Source of the DNA: Dehalococcoidia bacterium
GTDB lineage: Bacteria > Chloroflexota > Dehalococcoidia > GIF9 > AB-539-J10
Assembly (NCBI GenBank): GCA_030606165.1
Contig: JAUWGZ010000069.1
Span: 1 to 6,336 of the forward strand
Reading direction: 5' to 3'
Length of the DNA stretch: 6,336 nucleotides
Of the stretch, positions 1-6,060 are shown piece after piece (within the stretch, counting starts at the first letter, position 1; every line of letters starts with the position of its first letter). The position numbers and the translations under genes are program-made. Under the pieces are notes generated by a model. The model made no database searches. It worked only from the letters and a program-made list of their open reading frames with translations, and had not been told where the DNA came from.

Positions 1-84
1 GGCGCTCACTTTCGCACAGATTTCCCGCAGACTTCGCCGGAATGGCAACGGCATATCGTTTTTAGAAAAAATGTCATCAAGTAA
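1..84 (+). CDS. nadB: L-aspartate oxidase, C-terminal end (partial)
   Basis: This is the 3' end of a gene that enters from the left edge, in frame 1; 27 codons are visible before the TAA at 82-84. The peptide begins GAHFRTDFP and continues with EWQRHIVF. It matches the usual C-terminal tail of L-aspartate oxidase, where a G-A-H-[FY]-R-x-D-[FY]-P block is followed by a tryptophan and histidine a few residues later. The enzyme is a cytoplasmic FAD protein that oxidises aspartate to iminoaspartate, the first step of bacterial NAD synthesis. The identification rests on this short tail and on nadC starting inside it, which is a common nadB-nadC arrangement. The catalytic and FAD-binding parts lie outside the window, so they cannot be checked. 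Confidence 0.8.
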   Translation, partial: GAHFRTDFPQTSPEWQRHIVFRKNVIK

Positions 85-973
85 GCTCCAGATTGAAGAA
101 ATTATCGACCGCGCCTTAGCTGAGGACCTTGGTAAGGGTGATGTTACTACTGAGGCCTTAATACATGGCGACCAGCAAGGGACTGGCTTTATTGCGGCCA
201 AGGAGGAAGGCATCCTGGCTGGCACAGGAGCAGCCAATCGGGTTTTCCAGCAGGTTGACCCAGAGTTAAAGGTGGAGATTCTTCTAGAAGATGGGGCTGG
301 AGTTAAGCCGGGCAGTAAAGTGGCCAAAGTATCAGGCAGCATTGCCGGCATTCTCAAAGCGGAGAGGGTAGCCCTAAATTTTCTCCAGCGCTTGAGCGGC
401 ATTGCTTCGGAGACCAACCGTTACGTGGCAAGAGTCGAAGGACTGCCGGTGCGCATTATGGATACCAGAAAAACCACCCCGGGCTTGAGGTCGCTGGAAA
501 AGTATGCCGTCAGGGTAGGTGGTGGTGAGAATCACCGTATGAATTTAGGCGATGGCGTACTCATTAAGGATAATCATCTGGCGGCGCTCCGCAGCCAGGG
601 ATTGAATATCAAGGAGATTATAGCCAAAGCAAGGCAAAATGCTCCGTTGTCATTGCGAGGAGCGAAGCGACGAAGCAATCTCCAAGCAAGGCAGATTCAA
701 GTCGAGGTGGAGGTCGGGACTGTGTCAGAAGCTTTAGAAGCCATTGAAGCTGGGACAGATATCGTCATGCTTGACAATATGAATCTCGAGGATATGCGTA
801 AGGCGGTAAAATCTATTCATGGCCGTGCTTTGATTGAAGCCTCGGGTGGAATTACGCTGGATAATGTTCGGGCTGTAGCTGAAACCGGCGTTGATTTTAT
901 TTCCATTGGCGCCCTTACCCACTCCGCCAGGGCTCTAGATATCAGTTTAGAGTTAGTGATAAGCGACAAATAA
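71..973 (+). CDS. nadC: Nicotinate-nucleotide pyrophosphorylase (quinolinate phosphoribosyltransferase, carboxylating)
   Basis: This cytoplasmic enzyme converts quinolinate and PRPP to nicotinate mononucleotide, CO2 and pyrophosphate, feeding NAD synthesis. The 300-residue product has the full family layout. An N-terminal alpha/beta domain contains the E-D-x-G-x-G-D-V-T-T motif at residues 18-27. The barrel domain carries DTRKTTPGLR (131-140), K144, R148, H155-R156, K166 in IKDNH (165-169), the VEVEV strand (211-215), MLDN (233-236) and EASGGI (257-262). These correspond to the known substrate-binding arginines, lysines and acidic residues. The family is usually about 275-290 residues. The excess is an in-frame insertion at roughly residues 193-207, encoded by a repeat element (see that entry). 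The barrel continues intact on both sides, so the enzyme is probably functional. The ATG at 71 overlaps the nadB end by 14 bases. No other in-frame start is visible upstream and no good Shine-Dalgarno precedes it, so translational coupling to nadB is likely. Confidence 0.96.
   Translation: MSSSKLQIEEIIDRALAEDLGKGDVTTEALIHGDQQGTGFIAAKEEGILAGTGAANRVFQQVDPELKVEILLEDGAGVKPGSKVAKVSGSIAGILKAERVALNFLQRLSGIASETNRYVARVEGLPVRIMDTRKTTPGLRSLEKYAVRVGGGENHRMNLGDGVLIKDNHLAALRSQGLNIKEIIAKARQNAPLSLRGAKRRSNLQARQIQVEVEVGTVSEALEAIEAGTDIVMLDNMNLEDMRKAVKSIHGRALIEASGGITLDNVRAVAETGVDFISIGALTHSARALDISLELVISDK
627..693 (+). repeat. 10-base direct repeat flanking the nadC insertion
   Basis: AAGCAAGGCA occurs exactly at 627-636 and again at 684-693, in the same reading frame. 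It encodes A-R-Q both times (residues 187-189 and 206-208). The offset is 57 bases, or 19 codons. The left copy lies 12 bases before the 34-base core and the right copy 1 base after it. It could be a target duplication or the trace of a local duplication linked to insertion. It could also be chance, since the arrangement is asymmetric. Confidence 0.5.
649..682 (+). repeat. Dispersed repeat-like element inserted in frame in nadC
   Basis: This 34-base stretch has a 5-base inverted repeat, ATTGC at 652-656 and GCAAT at 675-679. Inside it CGAAGC occurs twice (663-668 and 671-676), separated by GA. It is read in nadC as a basic peptide, SLRGAKRRSNL, at residues 194-204. Homologous enzymes have a short helix-to-strand connection here. 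From memory, this sequence is a widespread dispersed repeat, normally intergenic, in several bacterial phyla, and its translation recurs in many spurious small ORFs. I could not verify this by search. There is only one copy in the window. The stem is short and imperfect, so any hairpin would be weak. The start and end given are those of the recognised core; the true insert may be longer (45-57 bases). Confidence 0.75.
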
Positions 974-979
974 GGTTAA

Positions 980-1000
980 GTCTCTCAATCCTCAAGAGAC
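980..1000. terminator. Possible weak bidirectional terminator between convergent genes
   Basis: GTCTCT at 980-985 and AGAGAC at 995-1000 form a perfect 6-base-pair stem with a 9-base loop. It sits at the junction where nadC (ending at 973) meets the ATPase gene (ending at 985). Placement suits termination in both directions. However, the stem is short and no clear T-tract follows on either strand, so efficient intrinsic termination is doubtful. Part of the hairpin codes for the last residues of the ATPase. Confidence 0.3.
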
Positions 1001-2646
1001 AAATCCAAAGCCGCTTGCGATAACTTTCGGGTGTAGGCATGCCCCGGCGAAGTGATAATTTTTGTGGCAGGTCCTTGTTCTACGATCTTCCCATCCTTCA
1101 TTACTGCTATCCTATCACTAATTTTTCTTGCCACCGCAATGTCATGAGTGATGAAAAGCAAGCTTAACCCTCGTTGCTCTTGTAGTTTAAGCAATAACTT
1201 CAAAATCTTGGCTTGCAGGCTGGAATCCAAAAAAGCCACAGGCTCATCAGCAATAAGCAACCTTGGTTCTAAAACTAAAGCCCGAGCAATGGTCACTCTT
1301 TGCATTTCCCCAGCACTGAGGTGGTGGGGGTATTCATTTAAGAAAGCCTCAGAATCAGGCAATTCAACTTCTCTCAAGACTTGTCTGACCAGGCGGTCCC
1401 GCTCGTCCCTTGCCCCAATCTCCTGGATGTCCAACGACTCCCTCACTAATTCCAGCACAGAGAGGCGATGGCTCAACGATTCTCCGGGGTTTTGGAAAAT
1501 CATCTGCACCTGTCGGTAAAAATCCTTTCCTCTATTACTTACCAGGCTATCCTCGAGATAGATTTCGCCTTCGGTAGGCTCGATAAGTCCCATAATTAGC
1601 TTTGCCAGAGTAGTTTTGCCCGAGCCACTCTCACCCACTAAAGCTAGTGTTTCACCCCCCTCAATAGTTATTTTGACTGCATCCACGGCTAAAAGGGAGT
1701 CGAAACGTTTGCTCAAATTTTTGGTTGACAATAAAGGAATGATGCCTCCTCGATGACAAGCAATATGTCTTCCTTGAATTAACCTTAGGGGAGGTATTTC
1801 CTTTCGACAGATTTCTATGGCTTGAGTGCAACGAGGATGAAATGAACATCCATTTACTGAGCGGTCCATAACGCCTTTTATTCCCTGTAAATCTTTTCCC
1901 GTGGTCATATCGGGATAACATCGAATTAGCCCCCTGGTGTAGGGATGCCGTGGCCGAGAAAGAACCTCACCTGACAAACCAAGTTCTACGATTCTTCCTG
2001 CGTATAAAATGGCAACTTTGTCAGCAAGCTTGGCTGCAGTAGAAATGTCGTGAGTCGTTACAATGAAGCTACAGTCTTGATTGGTATGCTTAAGCAATTC
2101 AATTACCTCAGCCCGGGCTGGAGCATCTAAGGAAGATATCGGCTCATCAAGAATTAGAAGCTCAGGCTGATTGGCTGAAGCTATGGCAAGTAACACCCTT
2201 TGCTGTTCTCCTCCGCTCAATTGGTGAGGGTAGGCAGAAAACCGATTTACTGGAATCCCAAAGCTGCTTAGCAATATTGATGCCTGTTTTCCGGCTTCTC
2301 GCCGATTTTTCAATTTGTGCTCTGTTATAGACTCAGCTACCTGATTCAAAATGGTATGAACTGGGTTTAGCGTGTTATTGGAATTTTGAGGTGCCCAAGC
2401 TATCCGATTGCCTCTTAGCTCGTTGATTGCCTCCTCAGGAAGGGAAAGTAAGTCCAGCCCATTAAACAAAATTTTCCCTTTGACGCTGCCATCCACTAAC
2501 CGCATCAGGCTCAAGGCAAGGGTGGTCTTCCCAGCACCAGACTCACCAATTACAGCCAAAGATTCTCCATCTTTGAGCTCGAGGTCAATTCCATTGAGGA
2601 TTTTCTTTTCGCCGTAACTCACTTCTAAGGCTTCTAACTTAAGCAT
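985..2646 (-). CDS. Fused two-domain ABC transporter ATP-binding protein (DppD-DppF / OppD-OppF type)
   Basis: This cytoplasmic 553-residue protein supplies both ATPase domains for the importer encoded upstream. Domain 1 has Walker A GESGAGKT (34-41), Q-loop Q87, signature LSGGEQQR (143-150), Walker B LLILDEP (163-169), D-loop SSLD (171-174) and H-loop H199. It is followed by the typical OppD-type tail with H-P-Y-T-R (234-238) and four cysteines, C267, C273, C280 and C297, the pattern of the oligopeptide/dipeptide transporter C-terminal region. Domain 2 starts near 304. It has Walker A GESGSGKT (338-345), Q385, signature LSAGEMQR (443-450), Walker B LLIADEP (463-469) and H501. It ends soon after HAYTR (536-540), without a second cysteine tail. 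Both sites look catalytically complete; LSAGE is a conservative signature variant. The start overlaps the DppC-type gene by 8 bases and follows a strong ribosome binding site. A fused DF subunit is known in this class (YejF and GsiA are examples). Confidence 0.95.
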   Translation of the reverse strand: MLKLEALEVSYGEKKILNGIDLELKDGESLAVIGESGAGKTTLALSLMRLVDGSVKGKILFNGLDLLSLPEEAINELRGNRIAWAPQNSNNTLNPVHTILNQVAESITEHKLKNRREAGKQASILLSSFGIPVNRFSAYPHQLSGGEQQRVLLAIASANQPELLILDEPISSLDAPARAEVIELLKHTNQDCSFIVTTHDISTAAKLADKVAILYAGRIVELGLSGEVLSRPRHPYTRGLIRCYPDMTTGKDLQGIKGVMDRSVNGCSFHPRCTQAIEICRKEIPPLRLIQGRHIACHRGGIIPLLSTKNLSKRFDSLLAVDAVKITIEGGETLALVGESGSGKTTLAKLIMGLIEPTEGEIYLEDSLVSNRGKDFYRQVQMIFQNPGESLSHRLSVLELVRESLDIQEIGARDERDRLVRQVLREVELPDSEAFLNEYPHHLSAGEMQRVTIARALVLEPRLLIADEPVAFLDSSLQAKILKLLLKLQEQRGLSLLFITHDIAVARKISDRIAVMKDGKIVEQGPATKIITSPGHAYTRKLSQAALDLSLED

Positions 2647-3484
2647 TTGCTTCCCTCCTCAATCTTGGGTCCAGAGCTCCCTCCAGAGTATGACCGATGC
2701 CAGTAACCGAAAGGATGGTTAGAGACAAAGCTACCCCAGGAGGAATCAACCACCATCGCCATACATTAAGGTAACAAAAGTCAAGGGCCTCATGCATCAT
2801 CATCCCCCAACTGACCGTCGTTGGGTCAGCTATGCCAAGAAAAGCCAGCCCAGCTTCCATGAAAACGGCTCTTCTTACGCCGTAAATGAACCCCATCAGT
2901 AAAATAGGAACAAGGTCAGGCAAAATATGGCGGAATATTATATATAGATTGCTTGCCCCAAAAGACCGAGCCGCTGAAATGTGCCCCATCTCTTTTAGGG
3001 AGAGAGCTTGAGCTCGTATTGTTCTAGCTCCTCCCTGCCAGCCTAATAAGGCAAGGAGTAAGATCAGTACCAAGAGATTAGGCTTGAGATATGCTGCTAC
3101 CAAAATGATGACGATAATGGCGGGGATGACGATGAAAGCATCTACAATCCTCATAACTATCTTGTCGTATAAGCCACCCGCCAGAGCCGTTGAAGTGCCG
3201 ATAATAGCACTCAAGATGGTAGCCAGAAGGGCTGTTAAAAAACCAACCAGCAAGGAAGTCCGGGCACCATAGATAAGCTGGCTTAAGATATCCTGCCCCA
3301 CGTGGTTTGTGCCCAGCCAATGGTTGAAAGAAGGAGACTCAAAAGCGAAGGGAGTTTGGCTATTCGGCTGGTATGGTGTCAGCAAAGGACCAAATATGGC
3401 TATGATTAGCAGAAACAAAAGCATGCCTATTCCAAACATAGCAAACTTACTGTGCCTTATTTCTTGTTTAGGATTAATGTGCAT
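2639..3484 (-). CDS. ABC transporter permease, DppC/OppC family
   Basis: This is one of the two inner-membrane channel subunits of the peptide/nickel-class importer. The 281-residue product has a cytoplasmic N-terminus and about six membrane segments (roughly 14-34, 78-103, 115-132, 137-150, 192-213 and 247-266). The family block before the second segment is present as LGTNHVGQDILS (57-68), followed by GARTSL (73-78); N and Q replace the more usual D and R in LGTDxxGRD. The EAA coupling loop, which contacts the ATPase, lies at about 158-192, with the A-A-R-S-F-G-A-S core at 171-178. It ends in the family-typical LDPRLR (271-276). Length is normal for DppC-type permeases. The start overlaps the DppB-type gene by 11 bases, and the stop overlaps the ATPase gene by 8 bases. 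This points to coupled translation and fixed stoichiometry within the operon. Confidence 0.94.
   Translation of the reverse strand: MHINPKQEIRHSKFAMFGIGMLLFLLIIAIFGPLLTPYQPNSQTPFAFESPSFNHWLGTNHVGQDILSQLIYGARTSLLVGFLTALLATILSAIIGTSTALAGGLYDKIVMRIVDAFIVIPAIIVIILVAAYLKPNLLVLILLLALLGWQGGARTIRAQALSLKEMGHISAARSFGASNLYIIFRHILPDLVPILLMGFIYGVRRAVFMEAGLAFLGIADPTTVSWGMMMHEALDFCYLNVWRWWLIPPGVALSLTILSVTGIGHTLEGALDPRLRREANA
2654..2658 (-). promoter_or_regulatory. Ribosome binding site of the fused ATPase gene
   Basis: Read on the minus strand, GGAGG lies 7 bases before the ATG at 2646, within the end of the preceding permease gene. It supports this start and implies direct initiation within the overlap. 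Confidence 0.8.
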
Positions 3485-4436
3485 AACGAATCCTCGGGTC
3501 GAGTTTAGAATAACTTAAATCCACCAGGAAATTAGCTATAAGGACGGAAACAGCCACAATCAGAAGCACACCTTGAAGAACGGGGTAATCTCGGGCCAGC
3601 AGCGCTTCGTAGGTCAGGTATCCTAGTCCAGGATAAGCGAAGACGATCTCGACAAAAAGCGCACCTGTAACCATCCGGCCCAGTTGTATCCCTGTTTGAG
3701 TAATTACTGGAAGCAAGGCGTTTCTCCCGGCGTGTTGGTATCTTACTACCCGATCAGGTAATCCTTTGGCTTTCGCCATGAGTATGTAGGGATTTTTCAG
3801 CACAGTGACCATGGTATTTCTGGTCAGAAGATAACTTGCTCCAATATAGCTTAAAGTCAAGGCAGTTGCTGGTAAAAAGAGGTGATGAAGAACGTCCAGC
3901 ACCAGGGCAGCTCCGGATAGCCCTGAATAGGGGGTAATTGCCCCTGATAATGGAAAAATCTTCCAAGTCACGCTAAACCCGATGAGAAGCAAAATCCCTA
4001 GGAAAAAATCGGGAAAGCCGCTGACTGCCATAAGACTGGTGAGCAGAGATTTATCTCGGCGGCTGCCTCGCCTCCAGCCTGATTCGATGCCGAGAACAAT
4101 GCCTGAAAGAGTAGAAATTATGAGTGCCGTGCCTACCAGAAGCAATGTCCAGGGTAGCCTTCCGAGGACTATTGATGACACCGGCGAATTGTAATAGTAA
4201 GAATGGCCCAGGTCTCCTTGAACCAGTGCCAGTAGGTAAGCACCAAACTGTTGCCACAGGGGTTGGTCCAAAGCAAAGCGCTCCACGAGGTGAGCTTTGA
4301 GCTCCGGCGTCATGGCAATTAATGCCTCGTTACCGTAGATTGCCATCAGTGGGTCTCCAGGCAGCATTCTCGGCAGTAAAAAGTTCAGCGTTAGAATGAA
4401 CAGGAAGGCTATGACATAGGTTATAACATTCCGCAT
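3474..4436 (-). CDS. ABC transporter permease, DppB/OppB family
   Basis: This is the partner inner-membrane permease to the DppC-type protein. The 320-residue product shows the family order. A first membrane helix (about 4-22) is followed by LPGDP (25-29), a soluble extracytoplasmic stretch with L-x-x-R-F-x-L-D-Q-P (50-59), and G-D-L-G-x-S (74-79). Five more helices follow, at about 96-117, 132-156, 184-204, 242-266 and 287-308. The EAA coupling loop covers about 206-243, with A-K-A-K-G-L at 221-226. FAYPGLG (266-272) and the C-terminal LDPRIRY (312-318) are also characteristic. It starts 42 bases after the binding-protein gene. The upstream frame is closed by a TAA within that gap, and no alternative start lies between that stop and the ATG. 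The Shine-Dalgarno is weak (CAGGG, about 10 bases away), so it may be less strongly initiated than its neighbours. I saw no convincing hairpin or promoter in the 42-base gap. Confidence 0.95.
   Translation of the reverse strand: MRNVITYVIAFLFILTLNFLLPRMLPGDPLMAIYGNEALIAMTPELKAHLVERFALDQPLWQQFGAYLLALVQGDLGHSYYYNSPVSSIVLGRLPWTLLLVGTALIISTLSGIVLGIESGWRRGSRRDKSLLTSLMAVSGFPDFFLGILLLIGFSVTWKIFPLSGAITPYSGLSGAALVLDVLHHLFLPATALTLSYIGASYLLTRNTMVTVLKNPYILMAKAKGLPDRVVRYQHAGRNALLPVITQTGIQLGRMVTGALFVEIVFAYPGLGYLTYEALLARDYPVLQGVLLIVAVSVLIANFLVDLSYSKLDPRIRYAH
3491..3495 (-). promoter_or_regulatory. Ribosome binding site of the DppC-type permease gene
   Basis: On the minus strand, GAGGA lies 6 bases before the ATG at 3484, inside the 3' end of the preceding permease gene. 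It decides this start. Confidence 0.7.
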
Positions 4437-4478
4437 ATCAGATGTGCCCTGGTCTTATCTAGTATCATCTCTACTGTG

Positions 4479-6059
4479 TTATTTCACAAAAGCTAACCTG
4501 TTTAGAGGAATGGGTATGCCGCTGGCCATGCCATCCATGGTGTAATACAGGGATACGCTGCCATCGTGCGCCCAGTACCAATGAGGATAGTAGAGGGTAA
4601 GTGCCGGTAAGTCCTCAGCATAAATCTCCTGAATTTGCCATACCAGTTCCTTTCTCTCTTCGGCATCCATCTCGCTTAACTGGGCCTCGAGTAGCTGGCT
4701 TAGCGTTTGGTTTGAATCGTAGCGAGCGCTGTTAAAGCTTTTCTCCACAATCACCTTGTGCAAGACGGAAGGTTCATAAAGCCCTCCATGCCCATAGATA
4801 GAAAGGTCAAAGTCCCAGGCTTCTACCTTGGCGTCAACCGTCTTCGCTTCCAGGGTGCTGAAGTCTATCTTTATGCCCGCTGCCTCCAATTGGTCTTTGA
4901 CAAACTGTCCAACCTCTTCGAACTCAGCTGCAGCTATAAGCTCTAGCTCTAGCTCTTCGCCGTCCTTAGTGAAATAGTCGTTCTCTAAGGTATAATTCAG
5001 TCCCTCCAAAAGTTGTTTTGCCCTGGCCGGGTCATACTCATACTGTGGAGTGTCAGGATAATACCAATCACTAGTCGGGGGCATCATACCCGGGCTACCA
5101 GCCAGGGCATGACCCCTCTGGGTAATTTGCACCAGCTCTTCCCGGTCTATTGCGTAAGCCAAAGCCTGTCGGAACTGCTTCGAAGATAACGGTTCCTTTT
5201 GGTGATTTATCATTAGTTTGGCGTTCCAGGCATGGGGGGCTGTAATTATGGTAAGCCCCGCTTCTTCCAGCTCAGAGACGATTTCAGGCGGTACATCACC
5301 GGCATTTACCAGGCCTTGCTCTAATGCTGATGGAATCATTGCCTCACTTATCTTCACAAACTTGAGTTCATCCACAGCGGGCTTACCAAGATAATAATCA
5401 GAATAGGCATTATAGAGATAGGTGCCATGCTCCTGGCTATAGTCGGCTAGCGTATAGGGTCCCGTCCCAATTACTGCCTGTGCGTCAGTGAACTTCTCAG
5501 GTTCAGTGACGTACTGCCAGATATGTTTGGGAATTATTGGCTGGGTTCCAACGACATCCTGGAAGAAAGGTGCATAAGGCTGACTGAGGTACAGCTTTAC
5601 CGTGTATTCATCGGTTGCCTCAGCCGATTCGACAAGGCTAGAGTCAACCCACTGATATGGGTGCTGTTTAGTGTACTCAAAGGTAAAAGCCACATCCTCG
5701 GCTGTGAAATTGGTACCATCATGCCATGTAACGTCATCGTGTAGCTCAAAAATATAAGCATTTTCCGCTTCAATATATTCCCAATCCTTAGCCAATGCTG
5801 GCACAAAATCAGAATCGTCCTTCCAGACAAGGGTTTCAAAGATAAGGCTCATCCTTACATATCCCGGACCTCTGGAATAGTGGGTATATGGCGAAGGATA
5901 GCCCCAATCTCCCATGGAATCCGCTATAGTATAAGAAGTAGACTCCGATGGCTGCCCCCTTCCGCCGTAAAATATAACCAATAAACAGCATACCAAGGCT
6001 AAGGGTAATATAATAAAGAGTGTCTTCCGAAAGGGCATTCGCGTTTTCAACTGTGGCAT
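4479..6059 (-). CDS. ABC transporter substrate-binding protein, SBP_bac_5 family (peptide/nickel class)
   Basis: This 526-residue protein captures the ligand outside the membrane and delivers it to the permease pair. A basic N-terminus (KTRMPFRK) and a hydrophobic segment (about 13-31) form a signal or membrane anchor. Two cysteines (C24, C25) sit inside that segment but are preceded by L-V, which is a poor lipobox, so an uncleaved anchor is as likely as a lipoprotein. The mature part has the family landmarks: a conserved early block with GYPSPYTHYSRGPGY (53-67); LIFETLVW (72-79); the signature region with PALAKDWEY (87-95), D-V-T-W-H-D-G (109-115) and F-T-A-E-D-V (118-123); GTGPY (198-202); FRQALAYAIDRE (296-307); and Y-D-P-A-R-A-K-Q-L-L (342-351). 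Length is normal. The ligand is unknown; SBP_bac_5 members bind peptides, nickel complexes, sugars or opines. The gene starts one base after the FmdE-type gene and has a strong ribosome binding site. A second ATG at codon 8 is possible but less well placed. Confidence 0.93.
   Translation of the reverse strand: MPQLKTRMPFRKTLFIILPLALVCCLLVIFYGGRGQPSESTSYTIADSMGDWGYPSPYTHYSRGPGYVRMSLIFETLVWKDDSDFVPALAKDWEYIEAENAYIFELHDDVTWHDGTNFTAEDVAFTFEYTKQHPYQWVDSSLVESAEATDEYTVKLYLSQPYAPFFQDVVGTQPIIPKHIWQYVTEPEKFTDAQAVIGTGPYTLADYSQEHGTYLYNAYSDYYLGKPAVDELKFVKISEAMIPSALEQGLVNAGDVPPEIVSELEEAGLTIITAPHAWNAKLMINHQKEPLSSKQFRQALAYAIDREELVQITQRGHALAGSPGMMPPTSDWYYPDTPQYEYDPARAKQLLEGLNYTLENDYFTKDGEELELELIAAAEFEEVGQFVKDQLEAAGIKIDFSTLEAKTVDAKVEAWDFDLSIYGHGGLYEPSVLHKVIVEKSFNSARYDSNQTLSQLLEAQLSEMDAEERKELVWQIQEIYAEDLPALTLYYPHWYWAHDGSVSLYYTMDGMASGIPIPLNRLAFVK
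4939..4956 (-). repeat. Three tandem copies of a hexamer within the binding-protein gene
   Basis: AGCTCT is repeated three times without interruption on the plus strand. On the coding strand it encodes the alternating Glu-Leu run at about residues 369-374. It keeps the frame if copy number changes by whole units, and could slip. It is most likely ordinary coding drift in a surface strand. Confidence 0.5.
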
Positions 6060-6060
6060 C

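Noticed and set aside
649..682. A CRISPR repeat or intrinsic terminator as an explanation for the nadC element
   Set aside because: There is one copy only, no spacers, no T-tract, and it sits in the middle of an intact reading frame.
1148..1519. A 123-codon open frame on the plus strand
   Set aside because: It lies wholly antisense to the second ATPase domain, whose Walker B, signature and Q-loop motifs are clear. Its translation has no recognisable domain and it lacks a plausible context.
1661..1921. An 86-codon open frame on the minus strand
   Set aside because: It is an alternative frame inside the ATPase linker region. The real frame there encodes the conserved cysteine tail.
3078..3320. 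An 80-codon open frame on the minus strand
   Set aside because: It is a shifted frame within the DppC-type permease, whose family motifs are continuous in the other frame. There is no frameshift signal.
4437..4478. A possible internal promoter or attenuator in the 42-base gap between the binding-protein and DppB-type genes
   Set aside because: Only a 5-base AGATG/CATCT pairing with a long loop is present. There are no -35/-10-like boxes and no T-tract.
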